From assembly GCA_046350555.1 (NCBI GenBank), contig JAXMAF010000028.1:1-64000 (forward strand): a stretch of DNA of 64,000 bases, written 5' to 3'. This stretch comes from JAXMAF01 sp046350555. GTDB lineage: Bacteria; Planctomycetota; Phycisphaerae; Phycisphaerales; SM1A02. Shown here piece by piece: positions 43,685 to 52,353 of this stretch. How positions within the stretch are numbered: the first letter of the stretch is position 1; each line of letters starts with the position of its first letter. The position numbers were made by a program, and so were the translations under genes. Under the pieces are notes generated by a model. That model worked only from the letters and a program-made list of their open reading frames with translations, searched no databases and was not told the origin of the DNA.

Positions 43685-45238
43685 TCACGCGTGCGCCTGG
43701 GCGCGCAGCCGCGCCCACGCCTGCACGACGTCTTCCCGCGTCGTCCACGTGCCGCCGATCGACATCCGCAGCGTCGTCCGGCCGTCGAGCTTCGTGTGCG
43801 TGAGGTACATCGCGCCCGAGGCGTTGACCGCGGCCATGAGGCGTTCGTTCATCTCGTTCGCCCGATCGATCCCCTCGCCGCCGCGGAGCCGGAAGGCGAC
43901 CAGGTTCAGCGGCGGATCGACCGCGAGCTCGAAGCGATCGTCGGCGCGAACCCATCCGGCGAACTCCTGCGCCCATGCGACATGCTCGCGGACGCGGGCG
44001 CGCAGGCCCTCCACGCCGAAGTGGCGGATCGCGAACCACAGCTTGAGCGCCCGGAAGCGCCGCCCGAGCGGAACCTGCCAGTCGCGGTAGTCGATCACCT
44101 TCCCCGACGATGTCGCGCTGTTGCGCAGGTACTCGGGCAGCACGCTGAGCGCCCGCACCAGGGTGGCGCGGTCGCGCACCCAGAAGCAGTCGCAGTCGAA
44201 GTTGACGAACATCCACTTGTGCGGGTTGAAGCAGTAGCTGTCGGCGTGCTCGAGGCCGTCGTGGATCGAGCGGAACTCCGGGCAGAGCGCCGCCGTTCCG
44301 CTCATCGCGGCGTCGACGTGCAGCCAGGTGCCGTGGCGGCGGCAGATCTCGCCGATGGCCCGCACGGGATCGATCGCGTTCGATCCGGTCGTGCCGACCG
44401 TCGCGCAGCAGAACGCCGGCACGAGTCCGGCGGCGCGATCCGCGGCGATGCTCCCTTCGAGCGCGTCGGGCCGCATCGCGAATCGATCGTCCACGTCGAC
44501 CAGCCTCAGGTTGGCCCGTCCGAGTCCGGCGATGGCCATCGCCTTCTCGACCGACGAATGCGCCTGCGTCGACGTGTAGGCGACGAGCGGTCCGTGCGCA
44601 CCGGGCGCGATCTGCGCATCGTCGCCGGAATGCGCGGCGTCGCCGGTCCCGCCGGGCCCCGCGCGCCACTTCGCCGCCCGGGTCGTCGCCTGCGCCATCC
44701 CGTGCGCGTCGCTCTGGAATCCCGTGGCCCGCTCGCGCGCCGCGACGAGCGCGCACAGCACGCTGCTGCTCGCCGTGTCCTGGATGACGCCGCCGCCCGT
44801 TCCGGGACCGCCGCCGGCGTCGCTCAGGAAGGCGCGCGGCAGGTCGAGCATCTCGACCAGCCAGTCGAGCATGTGCGTCTCCAGCTCCGTGCATGCCGGG
44901 CTCGTCGCCCAGAGCATGCCCTGCACGCCGAGGCCGGCGGAGAGCATCTCGCCGAGGATCGCCGGGGGAGACGAATTGGCCGGGAAATACGCGAAGAACG
45001 AAGGGTGCTGCCAATGGGTGATCGCCGGCATCACGATCCGCCGGACGTCCTCGAGCATCGCGTCGAACGATTCGCCGGTCGTCGGCGGACGGGATGGAAG
45101 GAGCGCGCGCACGTCGCCCGGATTCGCGCGCGACAGGACCGGATAGCGCTCCGGCGTGCGCTGGAGCCCTTCGAGATAGTCGGCGATGAAGTCGACGACG
45201 CGATGCGCGTCGCCTCGGAAGGAATCGAGTGTGGACAC
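43685..45238 (-). CDS. PLP-dependent group II (aromatic amino-acid type) decarboxylase
   Basis: 517 residues, with PLP Lys in 'YCFNPHKWMFVNFDCDCFWV'. Other conserved elements are 'THWQHPSFFAYFPANSSPPA', 'LETHMLDWLVEML', 'VAYTSTQAHSSVEKAMAIAG', 'ATVGTTGSNAIDPV' and 'WLHVDAAMSGTAAL'. It removes CO2 from an aromatic amino acid (Tyr, Trp or DOPA), giving an amine. The loop after 'VIQDTASSSVLCAL' has a short Gly/Ala insertion. Start is GTG at 45238 with AATACT 5 nt upstream; no Shine-Dalgarno. Confidence 0.9.
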   Translation of the reverse strand: MSTLDSFRGDAHRVVDFIADYLEGLQRTPERYPVLSRANPGDVRALLPSRPPTTGESFDAMLEDVRRIVMPAITHWQHPSFFAYFPANSSPPAILGEMLSAGLGVQGMLWATSPACTELETHMLDWLVEMLDLPRAFLSDAGGGPGTGGGVIQDTASSSVLCALVAARERATGFQSDAHGMAQATTRAAKWRAGPGGTGDAAHSGDDAQIAPGAHGPLVAYTSTQAHSSVEKAMAIAGLGRANLRLVDVDDRFAMRPDALEGSIAADRAAGLVPAFCCATVGTTGSNAIDPVRAIGEICRRHGTWLHVDAAMSGTAALCPEFRSIHDGLEHADSYCFNPHKWMFVNFDCDCFWVRDRATLVRALSVLPEYLRNSATSSGKVIDYRDWQVPLGRRFRALKLWFAIRHFGVEGLRARVREHVAWAQEFAGWVRADDRFELAVDPPLNLVAFRLRGGEGIDRANEMNERLMAAVNASGAMYLTHTKLDGRTTLRMSIGGTWTTREDVVQAWARLRAQAHA

Positions 45239-45365
45239 CGGTCAGTATTGGAACGCAACGGCGCCGGCGGCCGTCCCCGTCCGGCCATTCGCGCCGCCGC
45301 CGTCCGACGGCGCCCGTCGCCCGCGGTGCATCGCCCGTCGCGGCCCGCCATGTACACTCTCCGCC

Positions 45366-46337
45366 GTGATCCAACGCATCCTCGTCACCGGCGGCGCCGG
45401 GTTTCTCGGCTCCCATCTCTGCGATCGCCTCGTGGGCGCGGGACACGACGTCATTTGCGTCGACAACTTCTTCACCAGCCAGAAGAGCAACATCGAGCAC
45501 CTGCTCGGGAAGCGCAACTTCGAGCTGATCCGCCACGACGTGACGCATCCGATGTGGGTGGAGGTCGATCAGGTCTACAACCTCGCGTGCCCCGCGGCGC
45601 CCGGCCACTACCAGTACAACCCGATCAAGACGATCAAGACGTCGGTGATGGGCGCGATCAACGTGCTCGGCCTTGCGCGGCGCAACCGCTCCAAGGTGCT
45701 GCACGCCTCGACGAGCGAGGTCTACGGCGATCCCACGGTCCATCCGCAGCCGGAGACGTACTGGGGCAACGTCAACCCGATCGGACCCCGGGCCTGCTAC
45801 GACGAAGGCAAGCGCGCCGCGGAGACGATCTTCTTCGACTACCGGCGCCAGAACGGCGTGAACATCCGCGTGGTGCGCATCTTCAACACGTACGGTCCGC
45901 GCATGCATCCATACGACGGTCGCGTGGTCAGCAACTTCATCCGCCAGGCGCTCGAGAACGCGCCGATCTCGATCTACGGCGATGGCAGCCAGACACGCTC
46001 GTTCTGCTACGTCGACGACCTCATCGACGCGATGCTGAGGATGATGGACATGCCCGACGACTTTCCCGGTCCCGTGAACATCGGCAACCCCGGAGAGTTC
46101 ACGATCCGCCAGCTCGCTGAGATGGTGATCGAGCTGAGCGGGTCGTCGTCGAGGATCGTCGGCGGCCGGCCGAAGCCGCAGGACGATCCGATGCAGCGCA
46201 AGCCCGACATCACGCTGGCGCGCACCAAGCTTGGATGGGAGCCGAAGGTCGCCTTGCGCGAAGGGCTGCGCCGGACGATCGAGTGGTTCCGGTCGATCGA
46301 CCTGACGCAGTACCGACCGCCGACGCCGAACTACTAG
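45366..46337 (+). CDS. uxs: UDP-glucuronate decarboxylase (UDP-xylose synthase)
   Basis: 323 residues, extended SDR family. NAD-binding 'ILVTGGAGFLGSHLCDRLV', 'VDQVYNLACPAAPGHYQYNP', Ser of 'HASTSEVYGDP' and catalytic Tyr/Lys in 'ACYDEGKRAAETIFFDY', plus 'YGDGSQTRSFCYVDDLIDAM'. It converts UDP-glucuronate to UDP-xylose for surface polysaccharides. Starts at GTG 45366 with TACACT 7 nt upstream. Its TAG stop lies inside the CTAG target duplicated by the adjoining insertion sequence. Confidence 0.93.
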   Translation: MIQRILVTGGAGFLGSHLCDRLVGAGHDVICVDNFFTSQKSNIEHLLGKRNFELIRHDVTHPMWVEVDQVYNLACPAAPGHYQYNPIKTIKTSVMGAINVLGLARRNRSKVLHASTSEVYGDPTVHPQPETYWGNVNPIGPRACYDEGKRAAETIFFDYRRQNGVNIRVVRIFNTYGPRMHPYDGRVVSNFIRQALENAPISIYGDGSQTRSFCYVDDLIDAMLRMMDMPDDFPGPVNIGNPGEFTIRQLAEMVIELSGSSSRIVGGRPKPQDDPMQRKPDITLARTKLGWEPKVALREGLRRTIEWFRSIDLTQYRPPTPNY

Positions 46338-47887
46338 GAGCTTGCGTCACAGCCGAGATCCGTGACCGTCTTGCCCGCGCCGTGGGTCGATTCCCTCGCG
46401 ACTGCGGCGTCGACCCGATCGGGGACTCCTCGCGGCGCTGCGGCGACCGCTTCGGGATCACACCGCCATCGTCGCCATCCGTCTCAGGTTCATCGCCATC
46501 GTCACGAGGTTCAGCTCGCCAGTCACCTTCCTCAATCCTCGCAGACTGAACTGCCTGAATCCCATCGCCTCCTTCAGCCATCCGATCGGTGGCTCCGCGA
46601 GGTGCTTCCTTTCCTTGTATCTCTTGCGTCCCTCCTCCGTCCTCAGCATGGCCGCCATCCGGCCGCGCGCCGAGTCCGGATCCGGCGGCCGCCTCGACGC
46701 CTTGCCCTCCCGGCCCACGGCGAGACAGCCAGTCGTCCCCTCGCGCGCTCCAGCCGCCACCGGTTGCGCTCGCACGAGAAGCCGGCGTCGGCCAGCACCG
46801 TCTTCACGATCGTCGTCGGCGATCCGTCGACGCCCACGCCCAGCGCCCGCTCGGACCTCTCGATCATCGGGATCAGCATCGACTGGTCGCACGGGCACTG
46901 CTGCACGTCCACCGCCACCACGATCCTCGCGGTCGAGTCGACCGCGAGCGCCGCGTTGTAGCACTGCTGATACGCGCCGCTTCCGTCCTGCATGATCCGA
47001 CTGTCGGGATCGGTGAAGTTCTCCTGCGCCTTCGGCTCGGGCGTGCCGGAGTGCTGGCGGGGCGGCGAGCCTGCGTCGTCGTCCTCGTCCCTGCGGCGCT
47101 TCGCCTCCGCCGCCTTCGCCTCGGCGTCGGCCTTCGTGCGCTCCTCCAGCCGCCGCTTTGCCGCGACGATCCTCGTCAGCCGCGACTCGCGGCGGCGCAG
47201 CTCCTGCGGCAGCTCGTCGCCGCGGAAGTCCGGACCGAACTGCACGTCCTCGGCCAGGTCCTCGCCCTTGGCCTTGGCGACGATCGCCGCGATCTCCTTC
47301 CCGATGCGCTGCTCCTCCTCCTTCATGCGGGCGTGGCTCATCGCCTTCCGCTTGCTGGCATCGGCCCGGATCTTCGTGCCGTCGATGGCGAGCGTCCCGA
47401 GCGTGACGAGTCCGGTCTCGGCCGCGATGCGGACCACCTGCGCGAAGAGCGCCTGGAAGGCGTCGAGGTGCCGTTCCCGGAAGCGGCAGATCGTCCGATG
47501 GTCCGGCGCGTGGCCCGCGGCGAGGAACCGGACGGGGACGGAGTCCTCGATCGCCTTGGCGATGCGCCGCGACGAGAAGGTTCCGGTGCAGTAGCAGTAG
47601 ACGAGCACCTTGAGCATCATCGCCGGGTGGTAGGGCAGGTTGCCCTGCTCCCGGCCGCGATACCAGGACAGGATCGGCCCCAGGTCCAGCTGGTCCACGG
47701 TGTCGGAGACGAAGTGCGAGAGGTGGCCGCCGGGCAGCCACTCCCGAAGCGACGGCGGCAGCAGCAGGTGCTGGTCGGGCTCGTACGGACGAAAGGCGCT
47801 CTCCATGCGGCTCTATTCGCACCAGGGCCGCCAGCGGTTTTTTGTGGACGCGAAAATGGTTGTGCAATCAGCCTGTGACGCAAGCTC
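46338..47887 (-). mobile_element. IS1182-type insertion sequence
   Basis: 1,550-bp element with perfect 15-bp terminal inverted repeats GAGCTTGCGTCACAG (46338-46352 and 47873-47887) and a 4-bp CTAG target duplication (46334-46337 and 47888-47891). One transposase gene fills it. Insertion next to a palindromic tetranucleotide is known for IS1182 relatives. It splits the uxs stop codon from what may be its terminator hairpin. Confidence 0.92.
46458..47806 (-). CDS. IS1182-family transposase, frameshifted near its C-terminus
   Basis: The first ~360 residues (from ATG 47806) match IS1182 transposases: 'YEPDQHLLLPPSLREWLPGG', 'HPAMMLKVLVYCYCTGTFSS', catalytic Asp in 'LGTLAIDGTKIRADASKRKA' and 'MQDGSGAYQQCYNAALAVDS'. 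The frame then breaks at about 46720; the missing end ('EEGRKRYKERKHLAEPPIGW' with the catalytic Glu, 'GFRQFSLRGLRKVTGE') continues in another frame to 46458. As read, the enzyme lacks its third acidic residue and would be inactive unless the shift is an error. Confidence 0.85.
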
Positions 47888-47889
47888 CT

Positions 47890-47908
47890 AGGTTCTGAGA
47901 CAGAACCT
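47890..47908. terminator. Perfect hairpin, original uxs terminator or recA operator
   Basis: AGGTTCTG-AGA-CAGAACCT, an 8-bp perfect palindrome, adjoins the insertion-sequence target site. Without the IS it would lie right after the uxs stop codon. No T-run follows. It also contains GTTC-N7-GAAC, which could be read as an SOS-type operator about 200 bp before recA. Confidence 0.5.
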
Positions 47909-48104
47909 CGCACGAGCACGACAGCGCCGCCCGGATCCGGCGCGAAGCCGTCGCGTTCGATCGGTCCAGGACATCAACCATCCTCTCACCAAAAAAATAC
48001 CGTACATTCCACCCCGTCGCCGATATCCGTGGTATCCTGACGGAAACCGAACGCAATGAAGCGGCTCGGTCGCGTCCGATACGAATCACGACACACCACT
48101 GGAC

Positions 48105-49541
48105 ATGCACGGCATGGAAAGGCCCTCGGTTATGGTGAGCATCAAGACAACCAATGGAACGGCGAATGGGAGCAACGGCACGGCGGCGAGCGGTACCGTG
48201 ACCGCATCCAGCGGCGGGCTCGGAAACCGCAGCGCGGTCGCGAGTGCCAGCGCGAGTGCCGGCCCGGGGAGTGCCACGGTGGACAGGCCCCGTGCGACCT
48301 CCTTCGCCGACGCCAAGCCGACGGATCGAGACAAGACCATGAGCAAGCCAGCGATCGACGACACCAAGGCCCACCCAGCCGCCCACAAGCCAGGCGCCGC
48401 ATCAGGTTCGGCATCGGGCTCGGCTGTCGCGGCCGGAAGCGGCGGAAGCGCCGTGGCGAAGGCACCGTCGCCGACCTCCACCAAGCCTCCGATCGACAAG
48501 AACAAGCTCCAGGCGCTCACCAGCACGCTCGGCCAGATCGAGAAGGCGTTCGGCAAGGGCTCGATCATGCGCCTCGATGGCGATGCGATTCCCGTGATCC
48601 CGGGCGTCTCGACGGGCTCGATCTCCCTCGATCTCGCCTTGGGCGGACGCGGCCTTCCTCGCGGCCGCGTGGTGGAGATCTACGGTCCGGAATCGTCGGG
48701 CAAGACGACGCTCGCGCTCACCACGATCGCGAACGTGCAGAAGACGGGCGGGATGGCGGCGTTCATCGACGCCGAGCATGCGCTCGATCCTTCGTGGGCG
48801 AAGCGCCTCGGCGTGAACCTCGAGGAGATGCTCGTGTCGCAGCCCGACACCGGTGAACAGGCGCTCGAGATCTGCGAGATGCTCGTCCGCTCGAACGCCG
48901 TCGACGTGATCGTCATCGACTCGGTCGCCGCGCTCATTCCGCGGGCCGAGATCGAGGGCGAGATGGGAGACAGCCACGTCGGACTTCAGGCGAGGCTGAT
49001 GAGCCAGGCGCTCCGCAAGCTGACCGGCGCGATCTCGAAGAGCGAGTGCATCGTCATCTTCATCAATCAGCTTCGCGAGAAGATCGGCGTCATGTTCGGC
49101 TCGCCGGAGACGACCACGGGCGGCCGGGCGCTCAAGTTCTACGCGTCCATTCGCATCGACATCCGGCGCATCGGCGCGCTGAAGGATGGCGAGCGATCCA
49201 TCGGCAACCGGGTCCGGGCCAAGGTCGTCAAGAACAAGATCGCGCCGCCGTTCCGCGAGGCGGAGTTCGACATCATGTTCGACGAGGGGATCAGCGCCAG
49301 CGGCGACCTGCTCGACCTCGCCGCCGCGGATGGTGTGATCGAGAAGTCCGGCTCGTGGTTCAGCTACAAGGACATCCGCATCGGACAGGGTCGCGAGAAC
49401 GCGAAGCTCTTCCTGCGCGAGAATCGCGATCTGTTCGACGAGGTCCGGGCCGAGGTGCTCAAGCGACGTGCGGCGAATCCGCTCGGACCGATGGCATCGT
49501 CGTCGAAGTCGGGAGCTGGTTCCGCATCGGACGACGAGTGA
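48105..49541 (+). CDS. recA: RecA recombinase with long N-terminal extension
   Basis: 478 residues. The RecA core begins near residue 128 ('KNKLQALTSTLGQIEKAFGK') and has Walker A GPESSGKTT, Walker B 'VDVIVIDSVAAL', loop L1 'EGEMGDSHVGLQARLMSQAL' and L2 'FGSPETTTGGRALKFYAS', all intact. RecA pairs DNA strands and triggers LexA-type cleavage. The ~125-residue lead is Ser/Ala/Gly/Thr-rich low complexity and not part of typical RecA (about 350 residues). Alternative in-frame starts are ATG 48132 (AAAGG 9 nt upstream) and ATG 48339; even the last leaves ~45 extra residues. A TATCCT box at 48033 could be a -10. Confidence 0.93.
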   Translation: MHGMERPSVMVSIKTTNGTANGSNGTAASGTVTASSGGLGNRSAVASASASAGPGSATVDRPRATSFADAKPTDRDKTMSKPAIDDTKAHPAAHKPGAASGSASGSAVAAGSGGSAVAKAPSPTSTKPPIDKNKLQALTSTLGQIEKAFGKGSIMRLDGDAIPVIPGVSTGSISLDLALGGRGLPRGRVVEIYGPESSGKTTLALTTIANVQKTGGMAAFIDAEHALDPSWAKRLGVNLEEMLVSQPDTGEQALEICEMLVRSNAVDVIVIDSVAALIPRAEIEGEMGDSHVGLQARLMSQALRKLTGAISKSECIVIFINQLREKIGVMFGSPETTTGGRALKFYASIRIDIRRIGALKDGERSIGNRVRAKVVKNKIAPPFREAEFDIMFDEGISASGDLLDLAAADGVIEKSGSWFSYKDIRIGQGRENAKLFLRENRDLFDEVRAEVLKRRAANPLGPMASSSKSGAGSASDDE

Positions 49542-49547
49542 CGGTCA

Positions 49548-49702
49548 GGCGATCGCATTCTCGCGTTGAAGCCGCGCGCGCAAGCACGCGACGGCGGCAC
49601 GATGGTGCCCGAAGCGGCGAATCGCCGTGGAATCGGTGCTCTGCGACAGCCTGTCGCGTGCTGGCCCACGCGGCTTGGAGGCGATGGGCGAGAATGCGAT
49701 CG
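49548..49702. other. 155-bp palindromic, highly structured element
   Basis: Perfect 17-bp terminal inverted repeats GGCGATCGCATTCTCGC (49548-49564) and its complement (49686-49702) enclose further nested stems: AGCCGCG/CGCGGCT and AGCACGCGAC/GTCGCGTGCT, then inner hairpins GGCAC-GATG-GTGCC and GGCGA-AT-CGCC. It lies between recA and tRNA-Leu. It could fold as one long branched RNA or be a MITE-like element. Confidence 0.7.
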
Positions 49703-49781
49703 CCCTGGTGTGACGGTTGACGGTTGACGGTTCGTCGGCTCGTCGCCGAAGGCGTGCAGCGGCTACCATGGCCTCCTGCCC

Positions 49782-49867
49782 GCGGATGTGGCGGAACTGG
49801 CAGACGCGCAAGATTCAGGTTCTTGTGGGAGTAATATCCCGTGGAGGTTCGATTCCTCTCATCCGCA
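49782..49867 (+). tRNA. tRNA-Leu (CAG)
   Basis: 86-nt class II tRNA. Acceptor GCGGATG/CATCCGC, anticodon stem CAAGA/TCTTG with loop TTCAGGT giving anticodon CAG, a long variable arm (GGGAGTAATATCCC) and T-arm GAGGTTCGATTCCTC. No CCA encoded. Confidence 0.93.
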
Positions 49868-49871
49868 TGAG

Positions 49872-49943
49872 CCCGAGGCCGCGGACCCGATCGATGACCT
49901 TGGATTTCTGATCCCGGCTTCCGATCGTGGCCGCGGCCTCGGG
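49872..49943 (+). terminator. Long-loop hairpin after tRNA-Leu
   Basis: A perfect 13-bp stem CCCGAGGCCGCGG / CCGCGGCCTCGGG with 46-nt loop starts 5 nt after the tRNA and is followed by CGTTCTTGCCCTT. Possible terminator. Its right arm begins a 35-bp direct repeat. Confidence 0.4.
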
Positions 49944-50044
49944 CGTTCTTGCCCTTCGGCGCGAACGCGCACGGAGATGCCTGAGAACGAAGCATTCGCC
50001 GCAGCGGCGCTCGGGCGTTCTTGTCCTTCGGCGCGAACGCGCAC
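49938..50044. repeat. 35-bp direct repeat pair
   Basis: CTCGGGCGTTCTTG-C/T-CCTTCGGC continued by GCGAACGCGCAC occurs at 49938-49972 and 50010-50044 with one mismatch. GCGTTC and GAACGC within each unit can pair as a small hairpin. Confidence 0.8.
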
Positions 50045-50099
50045 CGACGCGAGGACACCGGTGGCGGGTCGGCGCGGCCGCGACCACGCGCGACGGCTC

Positions 50100-50203
50100 A
50101 TACGGATCTCAGTAGACCTCCGTGCGTTCGACTCCTTGCCCACAGCGGCGTCTCACTGCGGAACTGGATTGGGCGGGGCGTGAGAATCAACTGGGACGCG
50201 TAT
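50100..50203 (-). repeat. Dispersed repeat, copy 7 (reverse)
   Basis: Full 104-bp reverse copy from ATACGGATCTCAGT to AACTGGGACGCGTAT in the recA to transporter gap. Confidence 0.92.
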
Positions 50204-50362
50204 CAGTCGGGTAACGCCATCGCCGCGCGACGGCACCGCCGCGCACCGGGGCGCAACCGCGTGGCCACGCGCCTGCGCGACTTCGCGGAACTCACGTTCG
50301 AGCACGAGCAGGCCGGCGACGGCATTTCCGTGCGACGGCGCCGCCACGCAGGCCGCGCTGCA

Positions 50363-50613
50363 GGGCGATCGCATGACCGCCGCCACGCGTGGCGACCCGG
50401 ACGAGCCCGGAGCGAAGATGTCCTCTCGCTGCCCTGCGCTTCGCGTCGGAGGGCGGCTTCGCTTCGCTACGCGGCATGTCGATGGGGGTACCAGCGACGG
50501 GAGGGGCGGCCAACGACGACGAGATCGCAGGGTGGACTGAACGTTCGTCCGCTCACTTCGTTCGCGGCTCGTCCACACGTCCGCCGCGGCGTGCCGATCA
50601 TGCGATCGCCCTG
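50363..50613. other. 251-bp element with 16-bp terminal inverted repeats
   Basis: CAGGGCGATCGCATGA (50363-50378) and its perfect complement (50598-50613). The arms continue as an imperfect palindrome, for example GGACGAGCC near the left end against the complement of GGCTCGTCC near the right end. The tips share CAGG-(G)CGATCGCAT with the 49548-49702 element, so the two may be one family. Confidence 0.65.
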
Positions 50614-50667
50614 GACCGCGCTGCGACCCGACGACACCCCGGCGCGCCGGCCGCTACGCTCACGCGA

Positions 50668-52353
50668 ATGCGCAAGCCCGCCTGGCTGACTCGTGCGGTC
50701 CTCGGCTGGTCGCTCTTCGACTTCGCAAATCAGTCCTTCACGATCGTCGTGCTCACGGCGATGTTCGCGGTCTACTTCGTCGAGCGGATCGTCGCGGACG
50801 ACGAGCCGTTTGTCCGTTGGGTTGCGGCCGTGTCCGGTCGCGAGGCGCTGGCGACCGCCGCCGACGCCGCACCCGCGCACGATGACGCAGCGCAGCGCGA
50901 TGGCGCGACGCAGCGCGATGGCGCGACGCAGCGCGATGGCGCGACGCAGCGCGATGGCGTGACGGCAGCGCCGTCCACCGACGGCGCCGGCTCGAGGCCT
51001 TCGGCGCCGCTCCGCGACGACTACGCGCGATCCGTCGGTCGGCAGCTCTGGTCGATCAGCGGCATCGTCACGCAGATCGTCCTTGTCCTCGTCGGTCCGG
51101 TCATCGGCGCGCTCGCCGACTTCTCCGGCACGAAGAAGCGACTGCTCTTCGTGACGTATGTGGGCTGCGTCCTCTTCACGTTCCTGATGGCCTTCGTCCA
51201 GCCGGGCCACGCATGGATCGGGGCGGCGCTCTTCATCGTGGCCTACCTCTTCTACGGCGCAGGCGAGAACTTCCTCAGCGCGTTCCTGCCGGAGCTCTGC
51301 TCGCACCGCGACATGGGCCGCGTCTCGGCCTTCTCGTGGACGATCGCCTACGTCGGCGCCCTGGTCTCGCTGCTCGTCGCCGTCGCGATGATCCAGTTCA
51401 TTCCCGGTGCCCAAGAGACGATCGGCGGCGCCGCCCCGACCGCGGCCGAAGCGGCCGGGGCGATCGCTTCGGGCGAGCCCGCGGGGACGGTCGTGGCATC
51501 GAGCGCCGCGCTCGGCGCCGTGGCGCCGGTGGTGCGCACCAGCGCCTTCGGCTACCAGCTCACGACGGCGTGGGCGGCGCTCTTCTTCCTCGTCGCGGGC
51601 GTCCCGATGTTCCTCTGGGTTCCCGAGCGCAAGTACCACGAACCGATGCCCGCCGGCCAGACGATGTGGACCGTCGGCTTTCATCGGATCGCGCTCACGT
51701 CGCGCCAGCTCGCGCGCTATCGCCAGCTCTTTCTCTTCCTCGCGATCATGACGTTCTACTTCGCGGGGATGCAGATCATCTACTGGTTCGGCGGCGTGCT
51801 CACCAAGGAGCTCTTCGGCTTCGACGATCTCCGGATGGGTCTCTTCCTGGTCCTCTCGACGACGGTCGCCATTCCAGGCGCCGCGATCACCGGGCGCTAC
51901 CAGGACCGCATCGGCGCGCGAACGACGATTCTCATCGGGCTCGCCTTCTGGGCCATGGTCATGTGCGCCGCGGCCGCCAGCACCGCGCTCGCGAAGCATG
52001 TGTGGGTGCCGTGGGCGATCGGTGCGCTGGTCGGCCTGGGCATCGGGGGCCTCGGCAGCGCGAGCCGCGCGATGGTCGGGCTCTTCAGCCCGCCGCAGAA
52101 GTCGGCGGAGTTCTTCGGCTTCTACGGCATCGCCCACAAGCTCTCGGCGATGCTCGGCCTGGCGTGGATCGCGGCGATGGAGTGGATCTTCCCGGGGAAC
52201 TTCGCCTATGTCGTCGCCTCGGCCTCGATCTTCTTCATCGGCGGGTTCGCGATGATGCTCTTCGTCAGCGAGAAGCAGGGGCGGATCACGGCGCTCCGCG
52301 CCGCGAAGGAGATCCAGCGCGCGGCCCAGGGCGCGTCCGGTGCGCTTCGGCCG
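50668..52353 (+). CDS. Atg22/UMF1-like major facilitator transporter, in frame with the next gene
   Basis: About 562 residues before the desulfurase start. MFS helices throughout; first segment 'VLGWSLFDFANQSFTIVVLT' is typical of the UMF1/BtlA-Atg22 family (COG2270). Other motifs: 'GPVIGALADFSGTKKRLLFV', 'GAGENFLSAFLPELC', 'WFGGVLTKELFGFDDLRMGL'. Substrate unknown; the yeast relative effluxes amino acids. An extra-membrane loop (~residues 70-95) carries a Q-R-D-G-A-T repeat. There is no stop before the cysteine desulfurase, giving a fused frame; a lost stop or an indel is as likely as a true fusion. TACGCT stands 7 nt before the ATG. Confidence 0.85.
50883..50960. repeat. 18-bp tandem repeat in the transporter gene
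   Basis: Four copies of CAGCGCGATGGCGCGACG encode Q-R-D-G-A-T in a predicted loop. Confidence 0.9.

Noticed and set aside
46700..46740. Programmed -1 frameshift in the IS transposase
   Set aside because: No A-AAA-AAG or similar slippery site is evident, and IS1182 transposases are normally a single frame. An indel is simpler.
47890..47908. LexA/SOS box controlling recA
   Set aside because: GTTC-N7-GAAC is suggestive, but its position directly after the uxs stop (before IS insertion) and ~200 bp from recA fits a terminator equally well. Not enough to claim an operator.
48056..48856. Alternative 266-codon frame overlapping the recA start
   Set aside because: Its sequence is Arg/Gly/His-rich without domain features, and it overlaps the clear RecA frame.
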